NCBI RefSeq assembly: GCF_014297465.1
Contig: NZ_JACORT010000008.1
Location: 186,001-250,000, forward strand
Origin: Ramlibacter cellulosilyticus
GTDB lineage: Bacteria; Pseudomonadota; Gammaproteobacteria; Burkholderiales; Burkholderiaceae_C
Length of the DNA stretch: 64,000 nucleotides
Reading direction: 5' to 3'
Shown: piece by piece, positions 9,914 through 17,897 of the stretch
Layout: every line of letters begins with the position of its first letter
How positions within the stretch are numbered: the first letter of the stretch is position 1
Made by a program: the position numbers and the translations under genes
Notes under the pieces: generated by a model
What the model was told of the DNA's origin: nothing
Seen by the model: the letters and a program-made list of their open reading frames with translations, nothing else
Databases searched by the model: none

Positions 9914-10378
9914 TCAGCTGCGCATCCCCCCGCTCCCCGGCCACCCAGGCAGCGTGAGCTCGCCACGCGACTCGAACCGCGCGCTGCCGATGCGGCCGCG
10001 CAGGTGGTAATCGACCCGCGGCCGCTCCTCGCCCATGAAGAGCCCGATCGCCAGCCGCGCGAGGTTCACGGCCGACGCGGTCACCGGAACGGTGACGAGC
10101 ACTTCGCCGAAAGGCGGCACCGTGCCCGCGAGGTCCGCCACGCCGCTCGCGAAAGCGCTGCCGCGCACCTGCAGGTCGATCACCACGCCGCGGAAGTCCA
10201 GCGGCGCCTCGTTCGGGTTCTGCACGCGCAGCACGCACAGGAAGCGCAACTCCATGCCTTCGCCGTCCGCCGCCTGCAGGTCGGCGACCTGCACCACGGG
10301 CGGCTCGCGGCCCGGCAGCGAAGCGCACCCCGCCAGCAGGAGCAGGGCGGCGGGCATCGCCTGGCGCCGGCGCATCAT
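9914..10378 (-). CDS. LEA-type-2-like lipoprotein
   Basis: Predicted small outer- or inner-membrane lipoprotein with a water-stress/LEA14-like (WHy) beta fold. The signal peptide ends LLLLAGC, a classic lipobox. The mature part has the WHy pattern of alternating strands with VLRVQNPNEAPLDFRGVVIDL, where the NPN motif is typical of LEA type 2 proteins. Start ATG at 10378 overlaps the stop of the upstream gene (ATGA), so both are co-transcribed and translationally coupled; a second ATG follows immediately. Product 154 residues. The role is unknown; bacterial WHy lipoproteins are linked to stress tolerance only loosely. Confidence 0.75.
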   Translation of the reverse strand: MMRRRQAMPAALLLLAGCASLPGREPPVVQVADLQAADGEGMELRFLCVLRVQNPNEAPLDFRGVVIDLQVRGSAFASGVADLAGTVPPFGEVLVTVPVTASAVNLARLAIGLFMGEERPRVDYHLRGRIGSARFESRGELTLPGWPGSGGMRS

Positions 10379-10839
10379 GCGAGACCCCGCAGTTCGCCGC
10401 AATACAGCAGCCCGCCACCGTCGGCAGGTGACGAGCGCAGCACGAGCGCGTAGCGACCGTCCGCCAGCTCCGCCAGCGGCAGCGGCACCGCATGCGACAG
10501 CATGAACGCACCGCGGCGCGACTGCGCGATGTCGCCGTTGGCGGTGCGCACCAGCACGTTGTCGTTGAGCGCGCGCGCGGGCTGCTGCGGCAGCGCCTCG
10601 CAGCGGCCTTCGTACAGGTACGTGTAGACGTGCAGCGGCGACGTGGGCTGCGGCCCCGCCGCCGTGAAGAAGACGGTCATGCGCGTGCCATCGGGCGCGG
10701 GGAGCAGGGTGGCTTGCGCGAAGCTCCCCGCGTTGGACGGCGCGGGAGCGAGCGGGACGACCACCGGGTCCGGCGTCGTCGCGCAGGCGGCCAGCGCGCA
10801 GAGGCTGGCCAGGTTGGAAAGAAGCACGGGTGCCCTCAT
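10375..10839 (-). CDS. Hypothetical lipoprotein
   Basis: No family recognised. From ATG 10839, which has GGAGG four bases upstream, the 154 residues begin with a lipoprotein signal (SLCALAAC, cysteine near residue 18). The mature part has beta-rich segments (TRMTVFFTAAGP, LHVYTYLYEGRCEALP, DGRYALVLRSSP) and two more cysteines, CEA and YCG, that could pair. The open frame extends 17 codons further upstream, without a signal-like sequence or ribosome site. The stop overlaps the start of the LEA-type lipoprotein, so the two probably act together at the envelope. Confidence 0.65.
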   Translation of the reverse strand: MRAPVLLSNLASLCALAACATTPDPVVVPLAPAPSNAGSFAQATLLPAPDGTRMTVFFTAAGPQPTSPLHVYTYLYEGRCEALPQQPARALNDNVLVRTANGDIAQSRRGAFMLSHAVPLPLAELADGRYALVLRSSPADGGGLLYCGELRGLA

Positions 10840-10924
10840 GCGGCCTCCACGGGGGAACGGGCGGATCACAGGATACGCCCAGTCCCCCACCCGTGGAAAG
10901 CCGCGCAGGAGAGCGGCCCGGGCT

Positions 10925-11959
10925 TTACTTGCGGCTGCCCGCGATCGCCTTTTCCGCCGCGTTCACGAGGTCGGCGCCGATCGTGTTCTTCCACTTCGCG
11001 TACACGGGGCGCGTGGCCTTCACGAAGGCTTCGCGCTCGGCGGCGGTCAGGTTGACGACGGTCGCGCCGTTGGCGGCGGCTTCCTTCATCAGCGGCTTGT
11101 CGGCTTCGACGAGGCCCTTGCGCGAGAGGGCGATGCCCTGCTTGCCCGCGTCGATGGCGGCCTGCTTCACGATCTCGCGATCGGCGGGCGTCCACGAGTT
11201 CCACACGTCCTTGTTGACGACGTAGATCAGCGGGTCGGCCATGTAGCCCCAGGTGGTGATGTACTTCTGGCCCACCGTATGCATCTTCAGCATGGTGTAC
11301 AGGTACATCGGGTTCTCCTGGCCGTCCACGGCGCCGCTGGCCAGCGCGGGCTGCGCGTCGGCCCAGCTCATTTGCGTGGGGTTGGCGCCGAGGGCGGTGA
11401 ACGTGTCGGAGAACAGGGGCGAGCCGACCACGCGGATCTTCATGCCCTTGAGGTCTACCGGCGTGCGGATCGCCTTCTTGCTGTTCGTCAGCTCGCGGAA
11501 GCCGTTCTCGGACCAGGCCAGCGGCATCGCGCCCGCCTTGTCCACCGCCGCGAAGATCTTCTTGCCCACGTCGCCCTGCGTCAGCGCGTCGAGGCCGGCG
11601 TAGTCGGGCGTCAGGAAGGGCAGCGAGAACAGGTTCAGTTCCTTGATCTGCGGCGACCAGTTGATCGTGGAGCCCACGGCCATGTCGATCACGCCCTGGC
11701 GCAGCGCGCTGAACTCGCGCGTCTGGTCGCCCTGGATCAGCGAGACGCCGGGGTACAGCTTGATGTTGATGCGGCCCTGCGTCCGCTCCTTCACCAGGTC
11801 GGCCCAGATCTTGCCGGACATGCCCCACGGCGTGGGCGGGCCCAGCACCAGCGACATCTTGTATTCGGCCTTGTAGTTGGACTGCGCGATCGCGCCTTGC
11901 GTGAACGCGAGCGCCGTAGCGGCCATGGCCAACCCGAGCAGGGTGCGGCGGAACTTCAT
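10925..11959 (-). CDS. dctP: TRAP transporter substrate-binding protein, DctP family
   Basis: Periplasmic binding subunit of a tripartite ATP-independent transporter, usually for a carboxylate. The 344 residues start at ATG 11959 with AAGGAG upstream and a Sec signal ending FTQGAIAQ. Family landmarks: WADLVKERTQGRINIKLYPG near residues 52-71, ALRQGVIDMAVG near 85-96, and the conserved arginine segment KGMKIRVVGSPLF near 155, where the Arg normally contacts the substrate carboxylate. It is the last gene of dctQ-dctM-dctP, separated from dctM by a palindromic repeat that may reset or end transcription partly. Substrate unknown. Confidence 0.92.
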   Translation of the reverse strand: MKFRRTLLGLAMAATALAFTQGAIAQSNYKAEYKMSLVLGPPTPWGMSGKIWADLVKERTQGRINIKLYPGVSLIQGDQTREFSALRQGVIDMAVGSTINWSPQIKELNLFSLPFLTPDYAGLDALTQGDVGKKIFAAVDKAGAMPLAWSENGFRELTNSKKAIRTPVDLKGMKIRVVGSPLFSDTFTALGANPTQMSWADAQPALASGAVDGQENPMYLYTMLKMHTVGQKYITTWGYMADPLIYVVNKDVWNSWTPADREIVKQAAIDAGKQGIALSRKGLVEADKPLMKEAAANGATVVNLTAAEREAFVKATRPVYAKWKNTIGADLVNAAEKAIAGSRK

Positions 11960-12006
11960 CGAAACGTCTCCTTCAGAAAAAAACCATGTTGGGCCTCGCA
12001 CGGCCC

Positions 12007-12039
12007 GTAGGCTGGGTTTCGCGAACGCGAACCCCAGCG
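12007..12039. repeat. Single GTAGGCTGGG-family palindromic repeat
   Basis: One unit, GTAGGCTGGGTTTCGCGAACGCGAACCCCAGCG, placed in the short gap between dctM and dctP. The internal GGGTTTCGCG/CGCGAACCCC halves can pair, so the transcript would carry a hairpin here, which could set the ratio of permease to binding-protein mRNA. Confidence 0.8.
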
Positions 12040-12047
12040 ATCACCCA

Positions 12048-13346
12048 TCAATACCCCAATACGCGCGGCAACCACGTGGCGAGCGACGGGAACGCAATCA
12101 CGAGCACCATCACGAATGCCATGCTCGCCAGCATCCACCCGACCCACCGCACGGTGCTCTCCATCGGCACCCCAGCGATCCGGCACGACACCATCAGGTT
12201 CACCGCCAGCGGCGGCGTGAACTGCCCCAGCGCCACCTTCAACGTCAGGATCACCCCGAACCACACCGGGTCCCACTTGTAGTACTGGACGATCGGCAGC
12301 AGCAGCGGCACGAAGATGAGGAAGATCGACACGCCGTCGAGGAACATGCCGACGGTCACCAGCATCAGGATCAACAGCGCCAGCACGCCGTACTCGCCCA
12401 GCCCGGAATTCACGATCGCCTTCGTCACCGGATCGATCACGCCCAGCGTCGACAGCGAGTACGCGAAGATGCCCGCCAGCGACACCACCAGCAGGATCAC
12501 CGCCGACAGCTCGCCCGACTCGCGCAGGATGGTGAAGAGGTCGCGGACCTGGATCGTGCGGTGGATCACCATGCCCACGAAGAGCCCGTAGAACACCGCG
12601 ACGACCGCGGCCTCCGTCGGCGTGAACCAGCCGGCGCGCATGCCGCCCAGGATCAGCACGGGCGCGATCAGCCCCCAGCTCGCGTCGCGAAGGCTGCGCC
12701 AGAAGGGCGGGCGAGGCAGGTCGGCTTCCGCCTTCCCCATGCCGTGGCGGCGCGCCATCCACACCGCGGGCACCATCAGTGCGATGCCGGCGAGCACGCC
12801 GGGGATCATGCCGGCTGCGAACAGCGCGGGGACCGACGCGCCCGGCACCAGCACCGAGTAGACGATGAACGCCACCGAGGGCGGGATCAGGATGTCGGTG
12901 GCGGCCGCGGCGCCGACCACGCTGGCCGAATACGAGGCCGGGTAGCCCGCGCGCGACATCGCCGCGATCATCACCGCGCCCACCGCGGCGGCGTTGGCCG
13001 GCCCCGACCCCGAGATGCCGCCCAGGAACATCGCGACCGCGATCGCCACCAGCGGCAGCATGCCCGGCCCGCGCCCGACGATCGCGATGGCGAAGTTCAC
13101 CAGCCGCAGCGCCACGCCGGAGCGGTCGAAGATCGAGCCGACCAGCACGAACATGGGGATGGCGAGCAGCGGGTACTTGCCCAGGCCCGCGTAGAAGTTC
13201 TGCGGCACGGCGAGCAGGCCGTACCACTGCGTGTCGAGGTTCGCGAGCGCGATACAGGCGGCGCCGGCCAGTCCGAGCGCGGCGCCGATCGGCACGCCCA
13301 GCAGCAGCATGGCCAGGAAGGCCACGAACAGCAGCGTCGCGATCAT
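12048..13346 (-). CDS. dctM: TRAP transporter large permease, DctM family
   Basis: Twelve-helix permease of the TRAP transporter, which drives solute uptake with a sodium or proton gradient. From ATG 13346 the protein has 432 residues, the normal length. It opens MIATLLFVAFLAMLLLGVPIG and contains typical motifs: GGISGSGPANAAAVG near residues 95-109, SVVGAAAATDILIPPSVAFIVYS in the middle (in pieces), and a near-C-terminal VALGQFTPPLAVNL. The start codon overlaps the dctQ stop (ATGA). The longer open frame upstream is only dctQ read in another frame. Confidence 0.94.
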   Translation of the reverse strand: MIATLLFVAFLAMLLLGVPIGAALGLAGAACIALANLDTQWYGLLAVPQNFYAGLGKYPLLAIPMFVLVGSIFDRSGVALRLVNFAIAIVGRGPGMLPLVAIAVAMFLGGISGSGPANAAAVGAVMIAAMSRAGYPASYSASVVGAAAATDILIPPSVAFIVYSVLVPGASVPALFAAGMIPGVLAGIALMVPAVWMARRHGMGKAEADLPRPPFWRSLRDASWGLIAPVLILGGMRAGWFTPTEAAVVAVFYGLFVGMVIHRTIQVRDLFTILRESGELSAVILLVVSLAGIFAYSLSTLGVIDPVTKAIVNSGLGEYGVLALLILMLVTVGMFLDGVSIFLIFVPLLLPIVQYYKWDPVWFGVILTLKVALGQFTPPLAVNLMVSCRIAGVPMESTVRWVGWMLASMAFVMVLVIAFPSLATWLPRVLGY

Positions 13347-13864
13347 GGCTGCCGCCCGCGGCGGAAGAACAGGCCCAGCGCGCGCCCGGCGATGGCGACC
13401 GACAGCACCGGCAGCCACACCGTGTACCACCACTGCGGCACGCCGATGCCGGGCGAGGTCTCGCCGAAGCGGATATCGTCGTACAGCGTGCGTCCGGACA
13501 GCACCGCCATCAGCGCGAACAGCACGAACACCATCAGCGCCCCGAACCGCGCCAGCGCCCGCTGCCGCGCGGGCGAGCCGCTGTCGGCGAAGAACTCGAT
13601 GCGGATGTTCGCGTTGCGCGCCACGGCGGCCGACCCCGCCACCATGGCCAGCACGATCATCAGGAAGATCGAGAACTCCTCGGTCCAGGCGAAGGACTGG
13701 GAGGTGAAGTACCGGGCGATGACGTTGGCGAAGGTGATGAGCGCCAGCAGCGCCATCACGATGACGGTGAGCCAGTCTTCGATGGCGAGGGGGATGCGGG
13801 TGGGCTCGTCGGGGGAGCCGGGGACCGGCGGGAGGTCGTGGCCGGTTTCGGTGGGTTGGGGCAT
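13343..13864 (-). CDS. dctQ: TRAP transporter small permease, DctQ family
   Basis: Four-helix small membrane subunit of the TRAP transporter. The 173 residues contain the family pattern FANVIARYFTSQSFAWTEEFS (split: FANVIARYF, then FAWTEEFSIFLMI), where the WTEE segment is diagnostic, followed by an AVARNANIRIEFF segment. Start at ATG 13864 gives an N-terminal tail rich in Pro before the first helix. No ribosome site is visible upstream; instead, 15-35 bases upstream there is a cluster of NotI, EcoRI and XbaI sites. The natural upstream region may therefore be missing or replaced, and the true promoter of the operon cannot be seen. Confidence 0.9.
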   Translation of the reverse strand: MPQPTETGHDLPPVPGSPDEPTRIPLAIEDWLTVIVMALLALITFANVIARYFTSQSFAWTEEFSIFLMIVLAMVAGSAAVARNANIRIEFFADSGSPARQRALARFGALMVFVLFALMAVLSGRTLYDDIRFGETSPGIGVPQWWYTVWLPVLSVAIAGRALGLFFRRGRQP

Positions 13865-13879
13865 GGCTCGTGTACTACA

Positions 13880-13899
13880 GCGGCCGCTCGAATTCTAGA
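13880..13899. other. Linker-like cluster of restriction sites
   Basis: Within 20 bases there are GCGGCCGC (NotI, 13880-13887), GAATTC (EcoRI, 13890-13895) and TCTAGA (XbaI, 13894-13899, overlapping EcoRI). It sits exactly where the GC-rich TRAP operon gives way to lower-GC sequence. This looks like a cloning linker or a chimeric join, though chance is possible. The remaining gap up to 14096 holds no recognisable gene or site. Confidence 0.5.
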
Positions 13900-14096
13900 G
13901 ACGCGCGACGGAGTACATCTTTTCACTACGGGCGAAACGGCTGACGTTTTGCCATGGAGGCCGTCCAACACGAGCGGCGTAGCGGGCTGGGGCATCAGTG
14001 CCGGAAACGAAGTGCCTCTGGGGCGCGCCAGCGCGATGCTGATCGCGAACGGGCGACTTCTTGCATCGTACCCATATCCGCCAAGTGGAGCGTGCC

Positions 14097-15284
14097 TTAG
14101 AGTGGTTGCTTCTTTCCGTCCTTGTACTGGTATAGGGTGGTCGCCGCGTTCTTGAGCTCACCGGTTTTCTCAAACGAAATTTGCGCGGTGACACCCGTGC
14201 AATTGGTGTTCTGTAGGAAGCGGATGTACTTCTTCGGATCGGCAGAGCCAGCGCGCTTCATGGCGTCGACCAGCACGAGCGTGGCGTCGTAGGTGTACGG
14301 ACTGTACACTTGAAACTGGCCCGGGTACTTGGCGTCATAGCGCTTCTTCCAGGTCTCGCCGCGCGGCATTTTGGCAATGGAGGCGCCGCCCTCGGCACAG
14401 ACTACGTTATTCAGAGTCTTGGCGCCGGCAGACAGCTTGGCGATCTCGGAGGTGCAGATGCCGTCCCCGCCAAAGTACTTGATGTTGGTCATGCCGAGTT
14501 GCTCCATCTGGCGCAGCATCGGCCCGGCCTGCGGATCCATCCCGCCATAGAAGATCGCATCGGGATTCTTAGACTTTACGGCGGTTAGGATAGCCATGAA
14601 GTCTGTCGCCTTGTCATTGGTGAACTGCTCGTCGACGACTTGCATGCCTTTGGACACGGCGGTCTTCTTGAACACTTCGGCGACGCCTTGGCCGTAGGCG
14701 GTGCGGTCGTCAATGATCGCGACCTTCTTCAGCTTCAGCCTGTCTGCGGCGTAGAGTGCCAGCGCAGCGCCCAACGCGTTGTCGTTGGCAATGATTCGAT
14801 AGGTGGTGTCATAGCCAGGCTTGGTCAGCGCCGGGTTCGTTGCTGCGCCGGTGACGTGCGGGATGCCGCAGTCGTGATAGACCTTGGACGCTGGGATCGT
14901 GGTGCCGGAGTTCAGGTGACCCACCACGCCGGCCACCTTGGCGTCACACAGCTTTTGCGCGGCCGCTGTACCCTGCTTCGGGTCGGCGGCGTCGTCTTCC
15001 GCTTGGATTTCGAATCTGACCTTCTCACTACCAATTGAGATCCCTTGTCCGTTGAGATCCTCGATGGCCATGCGGACACCATTCTCGTTGTCCTTGCCAT
15101 AGTGAGCCTGCGGTCCGGAGAGCGGGGCAACGTGACCGATCTTGATGGTCTTTCCGCCACTTCCCCCGCCACTATTGCCGCCACCTGCGCCGATGTCACT
15201 CGCCAGCCCGCACACGGCATTGGCAGATGAGTACCAAACAGTCAGAAGCAGGGCTGCTGTGAGCTGAAGACGATAGGCCGCCAT
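14097..15284 (-). CDS. Orphan branched-chain-amino-acid-type ABC substrate-binding protein (LivK family)
   Basis: Periplasmic type I binding protein. Start ATG 15284 has GAAGGAG upstream and gives 395 residues. After a signal peptide ending near SSANAVC there is a glycine/serine-rich stretch (GAGGGNSGGGSGG, residues about 31-43), then the standard LivK core: KIGHVAPLSGPQAHYGKDNENG, AEDDAADPKQGTAAAQKL, DDRTAYGQGVAEVF, FYGGMDPQAGPMLRQM. No livHMGF permease or ATPase genes are near. The Cys before the Gly/Ser linker could be lipidated, though it is not a standard lipobox. It is preceded by a gene for a three-helix membrane protein 14 nt upstream. GC content is clearly below that of neighbouring genes. 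Confidence 0.85.
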   Translation of the reverse strand: MAAYRLQLTAALLLTVWYSSANAVCGLASDIGAGGGNSGGGSGGKTIKIGHVAPLSGPQAHYGKDNENGVRMAIEDLNGQGISIGSEKVRFEIQAEDDAADPKQGTAAAQKLCDAKVAGVVGHLNSGTTIPASKVYHDCGIPHVTGAATNPALTKPGYDTTYRIIANDNALGAALALYAADRLKLKKVAIIDDRTAYGQGVAEVFKKTAVSKGMQVVDEQFTNDKATDFMAILTAVKSKNPDAIFYGGMDPQAGPMLRQMEQLGMTNIKYFGGDGICTSEIAKLSAGAKTLNNVVCAEGGASIAKMPRGETWKKRYDAKYPGQFQVYSPYTYDATLVLVDAMKRAGSADPKKYIRFLQNTNCTGVTAQISFEKTGELKNAATTLYQYKDGKKQPL

Positions 15285-15298
15285 GTTCAATGTCTCCT

Positions 15299-16189
15299 TC
15301 AAAGTTCTATGACGCGCTGCCCGTAGGACCGATAGCACTCAGTTCGATCTTGGCCCCGGTAGATGGCGAGGGGAGGAATTCCGTCCTGGACACCTGGGGT
15401 CTCATGGTCAACTACACACTTCTCTCCCTCGGTCATCCCCTCACGCTGATAGAACTCCCACCAGATGCGCAGGCGTTTGGGCCGCCTAGGGATGTCGATG
15501 ACTGTTGTCAACATGGTTCCGCTGGTGCCGCCTTTGACGAGCAGGGGCGACTTCCCGTATTCGGTAAACACCCTGTAGCCAAGACAACTCTCCACTTCCT
15601 GGCAAGAGCGCTGCGTTGACTGACCTATGCCGGCGGCCTTCACGAGATCGTCATCGTGGAGGACCGCCATTCCGATAAATACACTTGCCGATTCGTCGGC
15701 CGACCTCGAAATGGGGAAAAGATTCCAGATGATTTGTACGCGGTACTTTCCATCCGGACGTGGCCCTAACACTGTCACCTTTTCATCCGACAGGCTGGTG
15801 TCGAACCGAGCACCCTTGGGGGTCAGAATGACACTCTTGTAGGTCACGGCTGCAAGCCCTCCGAATGAGATCAGGAGGATCAGCAAAGTGGCAAGCACCA
15901 CGACTGGCCGATGATTCGGCTTGAAGATAGAGAGAATCTCGGGGCGATACAAAAGGGGAATGGAAATAAGCGCTACCGAGATCGCCCCCACTACAACGAG
16001 AGATTGCACGTTGTTGGGATTGACAGCTTGGATCAGAGCTGCAGAAAAAACCGAGAAGAGGAACCCGGCGAGTTGGATTGGCCCCCGAATCTGGGGAATG
16101 ATCGTCACGAGCCGGAGGATGTCCAAACTGAACCCCGCAGCCGGGTTGGGGTCCGGTGGCTTGCTCTGGGATCTGCTCCGTGGTGCCAT
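15299..16189 (-). CDS. Unrecognised membrane protein with cysteine-rich extracytoplasmic domain
   Basis: I do not recognise this 296-residue protein. It has a Pro/Ser/Arg-rich N-terminal tail, three predicted membrane helices (about residues 38-57, 63-81 and 93-115) and a C-terminal domain of roughly 180 residues with four cysteines (RSCQEVESC, EKC, TEC), suggesting disulfides outside the cytoplasm. The end of the gene is 14 nt before the orphan LivK-type binding protein, so they form one operon. GC content is near 52-58%, well under the neighbours, suggesting transfer. A membrane partner or sensor for the binding protein is one guess; nothing in the sequence proves it. Confidence 0.7.
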   Translation of the reverse strand: MAPRSRSQSKPPDPNPAAGFSLDILRLVTIIPQIRGPIQLAGFLFSVFSAALIQAVNPNNVQSLVVVGAISVALISIPLLYRPEILSIFKPNHRPVVVLATLLILLISFGGLAAVTYKSVILTPKGARFDTSLSDEKVTVLGPRPDGKYRVQIIWNLFPISRSADESASVFIGMAVLHDDDLVKAAGIGQSTQRSCQEVESCLGYRVFTEYGKSPLLVKGGTSGTMLTTVIDIPRRPKRLRIWWEFYQREGMTEGEKCVVDHETPGVQDGIPPLAIYRGQDRTECYRSYGQRVIEL

Positions 16190-16339
16190 TTCGCCGTGCC
16201 TGGAGTGAGAGGCCGACGCTAGCCGCTTGGTGCGTCTAGCGTCATCCCCAAATGTTGCTATCTGCAGCTGTGGCGCGCTTCAGCACGGAGGTGGGCGCCC
16301 AAATCGCGCATCGCTCGTAGTTCTCGAGGTGGAACCGGC

Positions 16340-16345
16340 TAGAAT
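16340..16345 (+). promoter_or_regulatory. Probable -10 box of tRNA-Gly
   Basis: TAGAAT lies 13 bases before the tRNA 5' end. The -35 position (around 16317-16322, GTAGTT) is poor. Called from position and the -10 match only. Confidence 0.4.
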
Positions 16346-16358
16346 CCGCCCCTGAACC

Positions 16359-16432
16359 GCGGGCGTCGTTCAATGGCAGGACCTGAGCTTCCCAAGCTCA
16401 AGACGTGGGTTCGATTCCCATCGCCCGCTCCA
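16359..16432 (+). tRNA. tRNA-Gly (anticodon CCC)
   Basis: Cloverleaf is clear: acceptor stem GCGGGCG/CGCCCGC, D-arm with GTTCAATGGCAGGAC, anticodon stem TGAGC/GCTCA with loop TTCCCAA (anticodon CCC at the centre), and T-arm GTGGGTTCGATTCCCAT. The terminal CCA is encoded (TCCA after the acceptor stem). It closely resembles E. coli glyU. It lies on the right flank of the low-GC patch; the patch is on the 5' side of the tRNA, which is not the usual side for integrated elements. Confidence 0.96.
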
Positions 16433-16499
16433 GATCCCTTCGGAAGCCTCTGAAATACGGGGCATTCCCGCTGTCGCGGAAAGTCTGGGAAGCCCTGGG

Positions 16500-16517
16500 T
16501 TCCCGCCTTCGCGGGAA
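16500..16517. repeat. Short hairpin TTCCCGC-CTTC-GCGGGAA (dRS3-like)
   Basis: A 7-bp stem with a 4-base loop, part of the widespread TTCCCGC...GCGGGAATGAC repeat type. It lies 7 bases beyond the stop of the minus-strand efflux operon and could act as its terminator, though there is no T-run. A related half, TTCCCGCTGTCGCGGAAA, occurs about 30 bases to the left. Confidence 0.6.
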
Positions 16518-16523
16518 TGACGA

Positions 16524-17897
16524 CTACGGGGCGAACCCACCCCCCAGCGCCAGGTGCAGGTTCACCCGCTGGATCAACCTCTCCCCCTGCACCCTCGCCA
16601 GCGTAGCCCGCGCCGCATGCAGCGCCAGCTGCTGGTTCTGCACCCCGCGCAAGTCTCCGCTGCCCACGTCGTATCGCGTCCGGGCAAAGCCCAGGGCCGA
16701 TTCGTTCGCGCGGACGGCGCGCGTCAGCACGTCGGCACGGGAGTCCAGCGTGAACGACTGCGACAGCGCCCCTTCCACTTCCCCGAACGCCCGTGAGCCG
16801 ATCCGGCCGTAGTCGGCGATCGCCGCCTTCTGCTCCGCGCTCCGCGCATCCACCTGCGCCTGCAACGCCCCCGCATTGAAGATCGGCGCCAGCAGCGTCG
16901 CCCCGACGCTCCAGACCGGGTTGTCGCGCTCCTTCATCAGGAAAATGTCGCTGCTGATCGAACTCACGCTCGCCGTCAGCGAGATCGCCGGCAACCGCGC
17001 AGCCTTCGCCTGCTCGGTCCGATAGAAAGCAGCGGCAATCCGGCGTTCGGCAGCCCGCACGTCCGGCCGCCGCTCCAGCAGCTCCGACGGCAACCCCGCC
17101 GGCACCGGCCCCGGCAGCGCTGGCAGCGTCACGCCCGGATCCACCGAGCCGGACGGATACCGCCCCGCCAGGATCTCGATCGCCCGCAACGCATTCAACC
17201 GCGCGATCTCCGCCTGCAGTTGCACGTCGCGGTACGAGAGCGCGCTTGCCTCGGCCTGGCTGACTTCCAGCTCGTCGGACTTGCCCACGCGCACGCGCTC
17301 GCGCGAGAGGTCCACCAGCGCCTGCGACGACTGGATCATGTCCCCTGCAATCGCCCGCTGCACCGCGGCCTCGCGCGCCATGAACCAGCTCTTGGCCACC
17401 AGGGCCGCGATCGACTCGCGCGCGTACACGGCATCGAGCGCCGTTGCTTCGTAGGTCGCCGTTGCCGCCGCACGGGAAGCGCGAACGCGCCCCCACAAGT
17501 CCAGCTCCCAGCTCGCGAACAAGCCGATGCCTGAGACGCCGCTCCCGTCCCCGCCCGCCTTGCCGCCCCCATGCCCCGCGAGGTTCACCGTCGGATAGAG
17601 GGCGGCCCCCGCGGCACGCGCGCTCGCCTCCGCGGCTTCCACGCGCGCGGCGGCGATCTGCAGGTCGGGGTTGTAGGCCACCGCTTCGGCGATCAGCCGT
17701 TCGAGCTGCGGGTCCTGGAACTGCGTCACCCAGCCATTCGTCACCGGGCCGGGCGCCGTCGGCCCGCCGGTCCACTGCCCCGGCACCTGCGTGTTCGGCA
17801 GCGCCTGGGACCGGATCTGCCCGGCATCCGGCGGCGTCTTGAGCGCGCAGCCGCCGGCGAGGGCCGCGCACGCGAGGGCGAGGGGCAGGCGGCGCAT
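16524..17897 (-). CDS. Outer-membrane efflux lipoprotein, NodT family
   Basis: TolC-like outer-membrane channel of a tripartite efflux or secretion system. From ATG 17897 it has 457 residues. The signal peptide ends ALAGGC, so the N-terminus is lipidated, as is usual in NodT proteins. The two OEP repeats are recognisable: first PQLERLIAEAVAYNPDLQIAAARVEAAEA (split), then ELLERRPDVRAAERRIAAAFYRTEQAKAARLP-like text near residues 290-320, followed by SVGATLLAPIFNAG. The start overlaps the hlyD-like stop (ATGA). It is the last gene of the DUF3302-HlyD-NodT operon. Confidence 0.92.
   Translation of the reverse strand: MRRLPLALACAALAGGCALKTPPDAGQIRSQALPNTQVPGQWTGGPTAPGPVTNGWVTQFQDPQLERLIAEAVAYNPDLQIAAARVEAAEASARAAGAALYPTVNLAGHGGGKAGGDGSGVSGIGLFASWELDLWGRVRASRAAATATYEATALDAVYARESIAALVAKSWFMAREAAVQRAIAGDMIQSSQALVDLSRERVRVGKSDELEVSQAEASALSYRDVQLQAEIARLNALRAIEILAGRYPSGSVDPGVTLPALPGPVPAGLPSELLERRPDVRAAERRIAAAFYRTEQAKAARLPAISLTASVSSISSDIFLMKERDNPVWSVGATLLAPIFNAGALQAQVDARSAEQKAAIADYGRIGSRAFGEVEGALSQSFTLDSRADVLTRAVRANESALGFARTRYDVGSGDLRGVQNQQLALHAARATLARVQGERLIQRVNLHLALGGGFAP

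Noticed and set aside
13838-14155. Small open frame across the 13.9 kb join
   Set aside because: Crosses the linker-like sites and overlaps two real genes antisense; no ribosome site or family resemblance.
13865-16358. Classic genomic island integrated at the tRNA-Gly 3' end
   Set aside because: No integrase, the patch lies on the 5' side of the tRNA, and no repeat of the tRNA 3' end was found at the left edge.
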